DNA from: Misgurnus anguillicaudatus
Lineage: Eukaryota > Chordata > Actinopteri > Cypriniformes > Cobitidae
Assembly: GCF_027580225.2 (NCBI RefSeq)
Contig: NC_073340.2
Coordinates: forward strand, 34,294,501-34,358,500
Direction: 5' to 3'
Length of the DNA: 64,000 bases
Shown here: positions 43,091 through 55,299 of the stretch, one piece after another
How the letters are laid out: each line of letters starts with the position of its first letter
Position numbering within the stretch: position 1 is the first letter of the stretch
Notes under the pieces: model-generated
What the model saw: the letters and a program-made list of their open reading frames with translations, nothing else
Database searches by the model: none
Told to the model about the DNA's origin: nothing
Made by a program: the position numbers and the translations under genes

Positions 43091-46000
43091 TTACGGAGTC
43101 TTCTGGACTTTACGTGCAGTCACCCGCACATCACTCTGCATGCCACGATTAGCCAGCTCATCTTTCAGCTGAAACACAGTTGGAGAGAAAGATTAACACT
43201 TAATGCATTTGACATTTATATTATTGTCTATTGGTAGCGTCTTTTGCATGAATAATCCTAGTGAGTGTCACTTACTTTCTGCATAACAAACTCAAGGTTT
43301 CCACTGTCTGTTAAGTTCAGAAATGAGGTGACTTTCATTTGAAGTCCTACCACATTTTCTAAAGAGAAGCACACACAACAAATAAAATTAATATAAAAAC
43401 AGATTGATAGCATAATATATATTTAAGCAATATCGCTCTCGGAGTTGTGTGCTATAGCTCTATATCATCAAGGCTGTGTTTAGGCCAGAGGCACAAGGCC
43501 GTAGTTAAAAAAACGAAAACTAGAAAACAACAACAGAGTTATTTTATAGCCTCTTTGTTTGAGAACTACTTCTTCCGCCACGGATTTGAGGGCTGCCAGA
43601 ATGACAGGTAACACTTTCGGCTGCTTTGAATCTCATAACAACTCAAAGGACGGATAGGCGTTTCTTTATATTAACGTTTCTTGGTCACAAAGTGTAGTTT
43701 TAAGATTAGTTCAGTCGAGAATATATATTTATTATATTTAAATCTACAGTCGATTAGTAAAGATAGCGCCTGTTTGAACGTTTGCTTAGTGAGATTCGGT
43801 ACGTATGAGAACCAAAGCATGAGCGGACGTCAGTGTTCACTCGCCCCGCTGACCACCGCCCTCTCTGGGCTACATCTCTGACAGGGATTCCCTGGCTCTC
43901 ATGTTGGCCTTGTTTGTTTTTGATGGTCAAAATGAGATCAAATCAGCAGTATTTGGTCTCATGATCAAACTAGTACTTGTTTTCTTATTCATATTTAGTG
44001 TCTTTTGTGTTGTTATTGTTTTGACGCGAGGTAAAAGTTAATAAAACTATACTTATATAATGTTACTATTGCTTTCCCATTCACTCTTGACGCGACACGA
44101 GCACTCAATTATTATTAAACTTTGTTCTTGTCAGTACTATATAAAACTGTTTTTTATAAGTGTCAGAGAGATGTTTTTTGCATGCTGCTTATAAATATAC
44201 TAGTGGCGATATTCTCATAACATGTTTTAATAGTCATGTCGCGATTAAATAAATGATCAATGTCCACATTTAAAAGCTGCGGTGCTTACCTGCAGTTCCA
44301 CTGTGTTTTCGCGTTCTGATAAGAGATATAGCTCCAGAAGAAAAACCGAGTGTTTACATTCCTCTTTCCAAGTGTCCACACGATGTGACAAGACATTAAT
44401 CCCATTAAGTTTAACGTAACATCCAAGAGCGCTGATCTTTGACGGAATAATAACTTCCAATTGGGGATTCACAGACTGATTTATGAGCTAGTGTTTGAAA
44501 GAGTGTTTAAAAACAGGGCGTCTGTGTTTTTCCATTCAGAGATGAGCCTGTTAAGGAACTCCATTCACTAGGTGGCGGAATGATACGAAAGGTGAAGCGG
44601 TTACAGTGCCGTTATCAGGACAATATCGCATAGCTCTTAGCCAATCAGATTCGAGAACCAGAAAGAACTGTTGTATAAATATGTATATCGCATTAAATAT
44701 ATATTGTGATAAAACACCTACCTCGATTCACACAGAAAGCCCAACGGCCTGGAGTGTTTACATTACTTGAGGAGTTGAGGTTTGGGATAAGGTCGCCATA
44801 GTTTGATCCAGGAATGGTGAAGTAATGTGTGGGGCCAACTGTGTCATATCCAGCCTATTTCAAAAAAAAATTTATCTATACCCAGTCGAGATGGATGATA
44901 AAATATGAAAATTTAGAAATTGTGAAACATGAAAGTTTTTTTTTACATCCACTTGATAACCGATCGCACTCATGTGACCATAGTTCATCAGAACAAAGGA
45001 GGAGACACCATCCGAAATTAAAACCGCTTGAAAAGAGTTTGACTACAAATATTTAAAACATTGATTATAACAGCAGCATCAAGATTTACTCAACAAAGTT
45101 TTGTAACAGTTTGTGTCAAAACTTAAAAAAACAAACTTACTGGGGCTGAATGCTGTAAAAATGTGTTTAAATCTGTAGTTTCAACATAGTCCCAAGTTGC
45201 TACAAAGACCCAAGAAGCGTTGAAGCTCAGTCCAGGGTAATGGCGTTTGATATCTTCGGTGGCTCGTGTGAGGACATTTCCAGATGTGTACTGCTGATAG
45301 TAGAACGCAACAATTCCATAGTCATCAAAGTCAGCCCAGAGAGGAGCAATTACATCCCAAGCTCCATTAGGAAAAGTGTAAGGTTCTTCTGTTATCGGTT
45401 GGTTGAATGAAAGGAGTCCATTGTAGTTGACCTGAATTAAGAGAAGTTAACCACAATCAATCAGACAAACAGCAGAGTATGAACTATGATAAGGGATGAT
45501 TTTTCAGAGTTGTGTTCATTTTCAAATAATGGAATTGAAATCTCACATATATTTGATTGTATGTGTGCCCAAAATATACAAATGGACTGGCTAGGTTAAC
45601 TGAATCAGAGTTTTCACCACCATAAGGAACAAGAGTCTGAACGTCTCCGAACGGCAAACCAACTGGATAAAAAACGTCTGGTGTTGCAGAGAAAAGAAAC
45701 ACAAATTGTGACATATGTTTACATTTCACTCTCATTTATAATGTTTGCTCTCTTTAAACTGTGTGTTTATGCAATTCATCCAATTCATGGGTCTACCTAC
45801 CTGAAAATTGTACAATGCCTGTATAAAGAAAAACAGAGAAAATTAAATTATAAAACAATTTTGTTAAACAAATTCAGCATAGTGCAGTGCTGTAATAGAT
45901 GATGGTGTACTATTTTAATGCATCATGAATCAGAAATATGAAACACCTACTGTACCTTGATTTGCAGAAAAAGCCCAACGGCCTGGAGTGTTTACATTAC

Positions 46001-49000
46001 TTGAATACTTGAGGTTTGGGATGAGGTTGCCGTCAGTTGACCCAGGAATGACAAAGTAATGTGTGGAGCCAACTGTGTCATATCCAGACTATTTTAATCA
46101 TAAAAAACTATGAATGAATACCCAGTTGACTTGGATTATAAAATATGAATATTTGGGTTTTGTGAAATTTGTGAAAGTTTTTTTTTACATCCACTGGATA
46201 ATTGATCACACTCATGTCACCATAGTTCATCAGAATAAAGAAGGAGACACCATCCGAAATTAAAACCGCTTGAAACGAGATTGACTGAAAAGATTTAAAA
46301 CATTGATTGTCACCGCAACATTAACAGCGTTTTGAGTCAAAGCTTACAAAAAACAAAAACTTACTGGGGCTGAATGCTGTAAAAATGTGTTTAAATCCCA
46401 AGTTTGAACATAGTCCCAAGTTGCTACAAAGACCCAAGTAGCGTTGAAGCTCAGACCAGGGTAATAGCGTTTGATATCTTCTGTGGCTCGTGTCAGCACA
46501 TTTCCAGATGTGTACTGCTGGTAGTAAAACGCAATAATTCCATAGTCATCGAAGTCAGCCCAGAGAGGAGCAATTACATCTTGACTTCCATTAGATGGAA
46601 AAGTGTAAGGATCTTCTATTATCGGTTGGTTGAATGAAAGGAGTCCATTATAGTTGACCTGAATTAAGAGAAATAAATCAAAACCCATCAGACAAAAAGT
46701 AAAGTAGGAACTAGCTTGAGTGTTGATTTTGTTCATTTTCATTTAGACTGTTAATAATGAAATTGAAATCTTACATATATTAGGTTGTATGTGGGCCCAA
46801 AATATACAAAAGGACTTGTAAGGTAAACTGGAGTGGAGTCTTCACTACCATTAACAAGAGTCTTAAAGTCTCCAACCCCTGAGCCAAATGGATAGAAAAT
46901 TGCTGCAGAGGAAAACCACAAATAGACACAAATTTTGAGAAACATGTTTAGATTTCACTCCATTTATGATGTGTGTGTTTATGTTGTGAAAAACACTTAC
47001 CCGGCCATTGAATGCCTATTCAATGAAAAACAAAATATTTAACTGTAAAAAGCTTGCGTAAATATGTATAAAATATTACACAGGTGTATCAGGTGATGAC
47101 TATTGCTTACTATTGACTATTGCTACTGTAAGTATTTGGTATGACAACAATTTAATTTGATCACAATTCTTATATTATGATCACTAAAAGATCAATATCA
47201 TAACATCAGATATTTAATTCTTAAAACACAAATGTAACATTTGACACAGTTTACACTGGAGTACAGTAAAGTGTAAAATCAGCAAAACAAGATGTTTGAC
47301 TGAGGCATCATGATGTATGTTTACGCAAATGTAAATTGTAAATTATTTTGTTGGGCAGCAGATATATCGAAATACAGCAAATGTGATGGTTTTCAATAAC
47401 TGAATGATGTTAATACCTGAAAAAGTTATGCATAGTCAAAGTTTTACGCTGATGCAGATAGCAGACATACTGCCGAGACAGAGAGAGTAATGACTTATTT
47501 TCCCAGAAATCATGTAAAAATGTGTATTTGTTTTTCTGTGTGATTTCTGTATTATATAACATACCGGAAACAGCAGTGGAGTTTCTAGTAGGGATGTCCC
47601 GATCCGATCACGTGATCGGAAATCGGCCCCGATCACGTGGTTTCAGACTCGATCGGAATCGGACGTTATCTCCCGATCAGGACTCGGATACATATGCAGG
47701 GTTTAAAATCCATTAAGGTCTTGCTCTGCTCCGCGCCAGTGTACGCGCTGCGCTGGTGCGTGTGAACTGATGAGAAGAGAATAGGCTTGTTCGACTTCAT
47801 GCAGCGCCGCAACAACCGGCAGCCGGATGACGTCTACGTTCCGCGAGAGCGATTTAAAAGCAAACTCCTCCGTATGATTTCGCGGATCACTCTCGCGGTA
47901 GTTTGACGTCACCCGGCTGTCGATTGTTGCGGCGCCGCATGAACTGAAGTCGAACAAGCCTATTGACGTGCTTCCAAATTCATTCATAGGCTTCACACTC
48001 GTGCATGCAAGGAACCCACGACAAAACCGGGGTTTTTACCGCTCATTTGAACGACGCGTTGATCGTTTTTGTCACCATGTGCTCAGACGCAGCTCCGCGT
48101 CTCACTCAGAACCTCAAGAACGCGCATTCGCGCAGGATACTGTAGAGATGAGAGATAGAGAGAGAGGTAAGAATGGTGCCCACGCCGAGAAAACTTAATA
48201 GAAGTCTAGAAACAAAGTATTAAAGTATGTCTAGCCATGTCACTCCTCTCATTACACTAGATAACTGGATACAACTGATTGTAAAATAATGTATTTTGAT
48301 TATACAGATTAATTACGACCAAACTATAGGTATTTTATAACTAACTGCTGACCAGCTTAGGGAATCTCTATGGCTAATTTATAAGATATATTGCTGAATC
48401 AGTATGTTGTTTTTCTTGTTAATTGAGTCTGGGTAGCCTATCTTATGCCTAGAATTAGTCAAGGAGGTTGATTCTTATAACTTTCTTCAAAGTTTGATCA
48501 ATTGTGCATAATGACATGTGCAACAAATGCATAATAGGGTGTCAGACTCATAGATTTGCATAATTTAAAGTTCAGGTTTTAAAGTTTGGGTCAACATGTG
48601 GCACAGCTTTAAAACTGAAACTTATAAAATCCTATCAGAGGTCCAAAATGTCATTGAAACACACCAGTGGCTTTGCTGTCATCAGGATTAAACATTTTAC
48701 CCCTCGAACCCTCCCTACCAACAGAGAGCATCCCCACAAAACAAATCCCAATTTAACCCCTGTACATATACTATATATATTCTCATTATTTTTTAACACA
48801 TCTGTAGTTATGCGCTGGCACAGAGTTAGACTCTTTTGACTCCACACAGAAACAGCAACGCGTGCGGCATGACATAAGGAACATCCTGGTTCTGTTTTTT
48901 TTTCGCTCTTATTTATTCTTTTTTTATGTATTATAGAAGTATCGGATCGGGACTCGGTATCGGCAGATACTCAAAATCAAATGACTCGGACTCGGACTCG

Positions 49001-50731
49001 AGGGCAAAAAAACCTGATCGGGACATCCCTAGTTTCTAGCAGGTGTAGCTGTATTTACATGTGTGGGGTATGCTATGTGTGTGTGTGTGGGGGGGGGGTG
49101 TTGACGGCAAACAAATTTTTGCATGCTCAAGTTCATTATTTCAAATGTAGGCACCTTGTCTTCAGACAAGCAAGCCCATGGGTGAACAGATGGGCGCAAG
49201 TGCATTTGTTATTTCTTTTTAAGATGTCAAATAAATCTATGGTGTCCCCAGAGTACATACCGTATGTGAAGTTTTAGCTGATAATATCATATAATTTTTT
49301 ATAAAAATGCCACTTTATAGGTGTGAGCAAAAATGTGCCATTTTGGGTGTGTCATTTTAAATGAAAATGAGCTGATCTGGCAGTGCCGTGGTTGGATAGT
49401 GCAGATTAAGGGGCGGTATTATCCCCTTCTGACATCACAAGGGGAGCCAATTTCAATTACATATCTTTACGTGCTTGCAGAGAATGGTTTACCAAAACTA
49501 AGTTACTGGGTTGGTAGAAGCACTGGGGACCCAATTATGGCACTTAAACAGGGATAAAGTCTGATTTTCATAATATGCCTCCTTTAAACAATGTGGGGCT
49601 AAAAATAGCAACAAAAAAATGCACCTACACTCTAGAAATAGCTGCGTTATTTTAAGGCCATGTTTGGTAAATGTTAGACAGAACAAATGCTGGGTAAAAA
49701 ATGAAACTCAATGTTGGAATATAATAACCTAGCAGTTGGGTTAAAACAACCCAGCATTGGGTCAGTTTTACCCAAGCGGTGTGTTCTGTCTATTATTTAC
49801 CCAACATGGCTTAAAAATAACCACCCAGCCATTGAGCCGGGTGAAAGATAGGGTCCATTATCTTCAAGGTTTTACTTAACTCTTCCAGATCAGTCATTAC
49901 CACCACAAACTTGATTAACACAACTATTATGCATGAAACTATACAGAAAATAATTTTTGGTGTGTGTTCTATAGTCGTTATATTCTTTATTAAATGTTAA
50001 TAACAGAAAGTTGTATTATTTTATTTTTTATCAATTTCCTATCTCAATGTCATTTGTGTTTACAGTAATCTATGTGAATTACCATAAAATATAATTATGT
50101 CTCTAGTAAATACACAAACTATTTACACATCAGTGTCAAAATACTGGTCAGTTTTGTGACGTATGGTTCAGGTTTCTGTCTGATTCTGGAATTATATAAC
50201 ATACCAGTTATACTGGTTGTACTGGTAGTTGGAGTTGTTGTGAAGGGTGCTGAAAGAATAAACACATACAATCATAATTAAAGACCATTTGAAAAGCTCA
50301 ATGTGTGATCCAATTCACAAACTTTGAACTTGACAGAGCGCAAACCGAGTAATCGATATTTCTGGTATGTTTTCCAGAATGTGAAATATAGCACATTTCA
50401 CATTATTTTACATAATTGGATTAACTTTTAAATGTGAACTCTATCTTAGATGTAACAGGTCTATCATTACCTGTTGTTGTTGGTGGTGTTGTTGTTGTTG
50501 TCGGTGTTGTTGTTGTTGGTGGTGTTGTTGTTGTTGGTAGTGTTGTTGTTGGTAGTGTTGTTGTTGTTGTTGGTAGTGTTGTTGTTGCACTGGCTATTAA
50601 AGAAAAACAGAAGTTTTAATATTAATAGTTAAATAAATACTGTTATTAAAACCTATGACAATGAAGATCTTACTCAGAGACAGAACTGATATGAACACCA
50701 GAAGATTTCGTGAAACTCCAATGAGTCCCAT
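43091..50731 (-). CDS. Gene B: secreted mucin-like protein with two NIDO modules
   Basis: Exons in order: 50674-50731, 50471-50593, 50205-50249, 47001-47015, 46775-46902, 46365-46658, 46189-46284, 45956-46088, 45801-45818, 45547-45677, 45141-45431, 44947-45042, 44722-44854, 43276-43358, 43091-43168. They sum to 1722 nt (573 codons plus stop) with consistent phases. Residues 1-20 form a signal peptide (MGLIGVSRNLLVFISVLSL). The Thr/Pro-rich stretch is at about 21-75. NIDO modules are at about 81-297 and 304-520, and the tail (…LKDELANRGMQSDVRVTARK…) at 521-573. NIDO hallmarks are as in gene A. Module 2's first exon is one codon longer and its second exon shorter. One cysteine only, in the last NIDO exon (WAFCVNRG). 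Extracellular; function unknown. A further Thr-rich exon between 47015 and 50205 is split by a hAT and left out of this model. One module fewer than gene A. Confidence 0.88.
43425..44690. mobile_element. Probable DNA element in a gene B intron
   Basis: The left side 'TCGCTCTCGGAGTTGTGTGC' and the right side 'AGCTCTTAGCCAATCAGATT' followed by 'AAAGAACTGTTGTATAAATA' look foreign to the intron, which in genes A and C is only about 110 bases. Clear termini and a transposase are not found. Confidence 0.45.
47589..49031. mobile_element. hAT element with TAGGGATGTCCCGATC termini
   Basis: Perfect 16-bp terminal repeats and a perfect 8-bp duplication, GTTTCTAG, at 47581-47588 and 49032-49039. It is 1443 bases. 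The sub-terminal parts carry 'GATCGG' and 'GACTCGG' motifs. No transposase is intact. A separate inverted repeat lies inside at 47780-47964. Confidence 0.92.
47780..47964. repeat. Inverted repeat nested in the hAT
   Basis: Arms 'AATAGGCTTGTTCGACTTCA' and 'TGAAGTCGAACAAGCCTATT' extend to about 90 bases each with small gaps ('GCCGCAACAA', 'GACGT', 'TCTCGCGG' all recur inverted). It looks like a GC-rich fold-back inserted into, or duplicated within, the hAT. Confidence 0.75.
49310..49590. mobile_element. Dispersed-type MITE
   Basis: 'AATGCCACTTTATAGGTGTG' to 'GGGATAAAGTCTGATTTTCA', containing 'TCTGACATCACAAGGGGAGC', a frequent fish non-coding repeat. Inverse termini are only suggested. Confidence 0.4.
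49630..49850. mobile_element. TGGGTTAAAA-family MITE
   Basis: It starts 'ACTCTAGAAATAGC' and ends with 'CCACCCAGCCATTGAGCCGG'. The right end and its flank ('GTCCATTATCTTCAAGG') are shared with 22620-22720 in gene A, so the insertion predates the duplication of the two genes. Confidence 0.7.
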
Positions 50732-51221
50732 AATTGCAAAGTCAAAGATGAAACCAGAATGTTCTGTAATCAAAAAGAGCATTATTGTTATGACTAATAA
50801 TATTATATGTGAATTTAATCTTTATACAGATCTCTTAAAAGCCTTATTATTAACCCTACAGCTCTGATTTTGAAACCTGATTAAATGAGTTGCACTTAAA
50901 GTTGTTGTAACAATTGCACTGAATTTTTCCTTGGCAACTGCAAACAGTCTAATGTTACACATCTTTGAGTTATGGTCCTACAGTATATTACTGTAATTGT
51001 TTATTTGGTTATTAATAAGAAATAAATGCAAAAATGTATTGAACATTGCTTTCTGTCAAAATGCTTCTCCTCTTGTATGAAAGTAGTTAAAAATAAAAAA
51101 TCATAGTTTAATAATACATGTATGTGGATAATATCAAATCAAATACAATATACAGTCAAATATAAACATACTTAAGACCAAGATACATATTAGATATACA
51201 AAATAGATGTCTTTGACTAAC

Positions 51222-51301
51222 CTCAAGTTAGGTTTATTCAACGTGCTCTTACACCTGTTGTGGGTTAAACTTCTGAGCAGGAAGTCTTCTGCTTTTAAAG
51301 G
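51222..51301 (-). promoter_or_regulatory. Gene B promoter and non-coding first exon
   Basis: Minus-strand 'CCTTTAAAAGC' (51291-51301) lies upstream of a first exon ending at 51222 before the donor 'GTTAGTCAAAG'. The conserved block 'CACAACAGGTGTAAGAGCAC' is shared with genes A and 0. The second exon starts at 50763. Confidence 0.65.
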
Positions 51302-51934
51302 TTTCACAACCCTGTAAATAAACCTTCCTCGATGAAATAGATGAGATTTGTACTTGCAAGTAGTTGTTGTTAGAATAAAGCTATGTATTGTAGATGCAAA
51401 TTAATTTGCACAAAAAGATTGTCTTATATGTGACCCCTAAAATGTGTTAAATTTTTCTGCACATTATTTTGTTAAGGAAAGAAATTGAAGGTTTTGCAGG
51501 TCAAGTGTTCATGAAGTAAGCCTCTGGGTTTTCTGGCACAAATTCCTTGCGCTAGCTGACATGGAAAAGCATTGACAAAGACAAAAGAGTTTTGCAACTT
51601 GAATTATTTTTGTCAGCACACAATGAGCACAATAGCAAAACAATTTGCAGAATGAGGATATAAATGGATGCCTTCTTAGAACAGCACAACAGATCTGACA
51701 ATATGCCAATTCCTTACAGGGATACAAGTGAGTGATTTAATGTAAAGCCTATCAAAAGAAATCAAAATAGTTACGTTAGTAAATTTTTTTGTTTGTTGCA
51801 GTTTTGCTCTTGATTTTATTGCTAAGGAATGTGCTTGCAGAATTCGGATTTGGAGTCTCCATCTCAAACTAGCTAAAAGATCAGATATACGGATAAATAT
51901 GATTTGATGTTATCAGCTCTTAAATCAGATTTAT

Positions 51935-52330
51935 GCAGGCCCGGGGTGGGTAATCGGGAGAACCGGGAGAATTCCCGGTGGGCCGCTTCACTTTGGGCCG
52001 GTCGAGTTTTTTTTTTTTTACATTTGTCACGTTAGTGAGTCTATCTTCTCTTAAATGACACTTCACACGTTTAGCATTGACACTGCAGTGCACAGCCGCT
52101 GCATGGGTTGTACCATGTGAGGGAGTTTTCCCCTCCCCTCCCATAGAGTTGGTTCGGTCCATAGCGCGTCCAAGAAAACTTTTCTCCGGTAGACTGGGCC
52201 GGCCCTACCGTAACAATACGCGTCTGAGAGGAGGAGGGCGTAAAAAACAGGTTGAAGAAAAAAATCTATTGGAGGATGATGCTGCCAAATGTGCCAAACT
52301 TACAGATTTATTTTCAAGAGGATAACAACA
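51935..52330 (+). mobile_element. hAT remnant with a transposase N-terminal exon
   Basis: The terminus 'CAGGCCCGGGGTGGGTAATC' is followed by a repeated 'CCGGGAG/CCCGG' region. A plus-strand exon-like frame (LRGGGRKKQVEEKNLLEDDA…LTDLF) resembles the basic start of ZMYM1/hAT dimerisation-type transposases. No right terminus is seen. Confidence 0.45.
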
Positions 52331-52828
52331 GGTAACTTAAAGAGAAATAAGTCTAATGATTAGCATTAGCAACGTAATTATTGGGCTAATACCATTGTCA
52401 AACTATTTAAATTTTTTTAGTTAAAATATTAGCCTTTTGAGTATACATGGCGATTCATAGACTTTGCAAACATTATGCAAGCAGCTTATGAGCAGTAGAT
52501 AAGCCAGTTCCCCGCTGAAAATGAGGAGGCCATGAGAAAACAATATGAATTAAAGTTATTTAACCCTCAGGTTGTGTTCAGAACCCTATAACAGCTTTTG
52601 TGTTCCCAGTCAAAAATGACCAACCTAAAAAAAGCTTACAAATAACTTGTTATGCTATATATTTACCCAATATTGGATTCAAAATTTTTGTCAAATTGTT
52701 TTTTTTTATTAGGACTGGGTTTTATATTCCTATTTGCATCTGATTAATCATAGCCCTCATAGCATTAGCAATGCTAATGATTTATCAACCTTTTCTTGTG
52801 GAATAGACTCCAAAAAGGGCTGGATTAT

Positions 52829-53015
52829 TTTTTACCATAATGGGTAAATTGGACAGAACACGCTGCTGGGTTAAAATTGACCCAATGCTGGGTTGTTTTA
52901 ACCCAACTGTTGGGTTATTATCAATCCATGGTTGCATAACAACAATTCAACATTGGGTTATTTTTAACCCAGCATGTGTTCTGTCCAATATTTACCCATT
53001 ATGGGTAAAAAATAA
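52829..53015. mobile_element. TGGGTTAAAA-family MITE, palindromic
   Basis: Arms 'TGGGTAAATTGGACAGAACA' and 'TGTTCTGTCCAATATTTACCCA' with 'GCTGGGTTAAAA' inside each. It lies directly beside the left end of the DIRS element. Confidence 0.75.
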
Positions 53016-53042
53016 CCTTCGGTCCCAATTCGTCGGTCACGT

Positions 53043-53195
53043 CGTGACCGACGAATTGGGAACTCGCTTAGAGAGACCAATCTGCTTCGAATACTACTAA
53101 AACGCCAATGAACTTGGCATTGAGATATTTGCATAATGCTGGCGCCGCCCCGCCAGGTGCCTATATAAGGAGCACGTGCAAATAGGGAAATCAGC
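53043..53195 (+). repeat. DIRS left inverted terminal repeat
   Basis: Inverse of 58728-58879, with 'GCTTAGAGAGACCAATCTGC' and a TATA-like 'CTATATAAGG' (53160-53169) that could drive the element. Just left is a 40-base palindrome built from 'CAATTCGTCGGTCACG'. Confidence 0.85.
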
Positions 53196-55299
53196 TTTTT
53201 ATCGCTTCGAAAGCCGGTTTTATCTGACTGAGAAGCTACTCTCTGCTCTTCTGGGAACGGTTGCTGAAGTTGATTGACAAGCAGTACTAACACAGCGGAC
53301 GCTCGCAGTATTCCACTGCTCTGCATATTTTTTGTTTTGAGTTTAGTGTGTGCGTTGCCTTTCCCTGTGCGCATCATCAGCTGAGCACTTAAAGAGTGAT
53401 TTCCCTAAAAAGTGATACGTGAGAGCTCTGTGTCTTTTTAAAGACAGCCACTCTCTCGTATATTCGGAGATCAGCGTCCTTTTCAGGATTGCTTTTCGTC
53501 CGTGCGATCTTGGATGTGAGGTATAAGGGTTCCAGTTACGGTCACGAGCGCTGTCTTCATGCTTGGGCATCAAGCACTCTGAGGCTGCGTTCGTGGAGAG
53601 CTTTTGTTCTCTCTGTGAGAGCATAACCCTCTTGGATTGCGGAGACGACTGACGTTTCTACGGGAATGCTGTCCGCGCCTTTGCAGTGCTGACACCGCCA
53701 TGGTGCGGCTGTCAAGCGCTCGCATGACGCTCTTCACATCACTACGCTGAGTAGGACGGAGGATGCGTCCTCCACCTACCGGCCTTTCATCCTCAGCCGG
53801 TTGAGGCTCCGGTGGAGACTGCAGAGTCGTGTTCTACGATTTCTGCCGAATCCATTGGACCTCCTTCTGGTCCCGTTCACTTCTGCAGCATCAGAGGGAT
53901 GTCAAATTTTCCTCCGAAGTGGAGTCGTTCCGGAGATGGCAGCCCTGCCCGCTCGAGCGGCGGAAACGGTAGAGTTGGAGAGGTTAACCCCTCTCCGCCC
54001 GAACCGTACCGCCCACGTGATTGGTATTTCGGAGCTGCTCGGGCCTCTCGGTCCTCTTCTCCTGTGCCTTTCTTCCCGACGGCACGAAGAGCTGACGTGA
54101 TTTGCGGCCATCCGGCCATTCAGCTTCAGCTTTCACCCCTCACCTCCCTCACCAATGGAGCCGCTAAGGGCAGGGACCCCTTCAGTGGAGCGGGGGGTTG
54201 CGATGCAGCTGCGTTCCTGGAGGGACCACCCAACCCTTCCCTCCCGAGTTTGTAGACAGTCGTCCGGTTACGGGCGCTGTCCGTCAGGCATGCGGAGAGG
54301 CGGCTTCAGTCCTGTACGCAATAACGTTGCTACAGGTTTTCAAAGGATTTACGAGGGAGGCCGCGACCTTCAGTCGTGCGATGTCCACCACAGTGGTTCA
54401 AGATCGCCACCTTTGGCTGTGTCTGGCTGACGGACGCAGGCGAGAACAAATTCTTGAATGCTCCTGTCTCACAGACCGGCCTCTTCGGCGAGGCCGTGGA
54501 GTCGTACAGCTCCGCTGCGCAGACTGAGGCGATCTCTTAGGTCATGCCCCGGCGAAGGAGAGCTGCCCTTGCTAAAAACCACCACGCCGGCTCCTCAGTC
54601 TGCCTCTCGCCGTCGGCGTCCTGCGGCGACCACCTCCGTTCCCCTCCTCGGACCCCATCTCGGCAGCGCGGGGGAACCGGTCGTCAGCAGCTCGCTCCGC
54701 CCGCTTAGCCGCTTCCCGTGAAATCGGGAGTTTAAGTGGCCAGTAAGCGGGCGACCCGGATTGGCAGAGGATCACTCTTCAGGAGACGGTGATTCGCTCC
54801 TTCCCCCGATAGAGGGTCGGGTGGAAAATTCTTGGTTTGCATATGTTCCACCGGCTGTTTAGCCGGTACCCACTAACCACACATAGAGTGCATTCCTCTT
54901 CCCTCTCCAGGTCTCCAGAGGATCGAGAGAGCCGTGAGCGGGCACACACCATTTCACCCTACCTCTCCTCTATCGCCAGCGGGTGTTCCGAGGAGTCCGA
55001 GCCCTCCACTCAGGAGACCGGACCACCAGCACCCTCATCGGAGTCTGCGCTCTCCGCAGAGGAGACCAGACGACCGTCACTTTCAGCGGGCTCAGGTCAG
55101 TGTCACACACACATACTGTAGATGCTTATGCTGTCACAGCAGACGCACCGGCAGTCTCACCTGTCTCGCTTCGCTGCCCCACCGCGGGTACTTTGGTAGT
55201 GTCGTTAATTCTCCTCGTACGGTGCCTGGGTGCTTGGCTTCAGTTCCCAGCCCGTTCGTTGAGTTTTACGCACGATCCGCCTCGGTTACGAAATACAAT

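Larger units (their letters stand above)
47564..49048 (-). pseudogene. Thr/Ser-rich exon of gene B split by a hAT
   Basis: The two exon halves are 47564-47588 and 49040-49048, counting the 8-base duplication once. With the hAT and one duplication removed, the exon is 33 nt, starts two bases into a codon and ends one base into the next. It has an AG acceptor ('AAATACAG') and a GT donor ('GGTATGTTAT'), exactly the phase of its neighbours. It encodes a Thr/Ser-containing peptide like the other mucin exons. The 1443-bp insertion should cause skipping. Confidence 0.65.

Noticed and set aside
53812..54255. Several overlapping GC-rich frames as host genes
   Set aside because: They lie in the gag-like part of the DIRS element and overlap in all frames because of high GC content.
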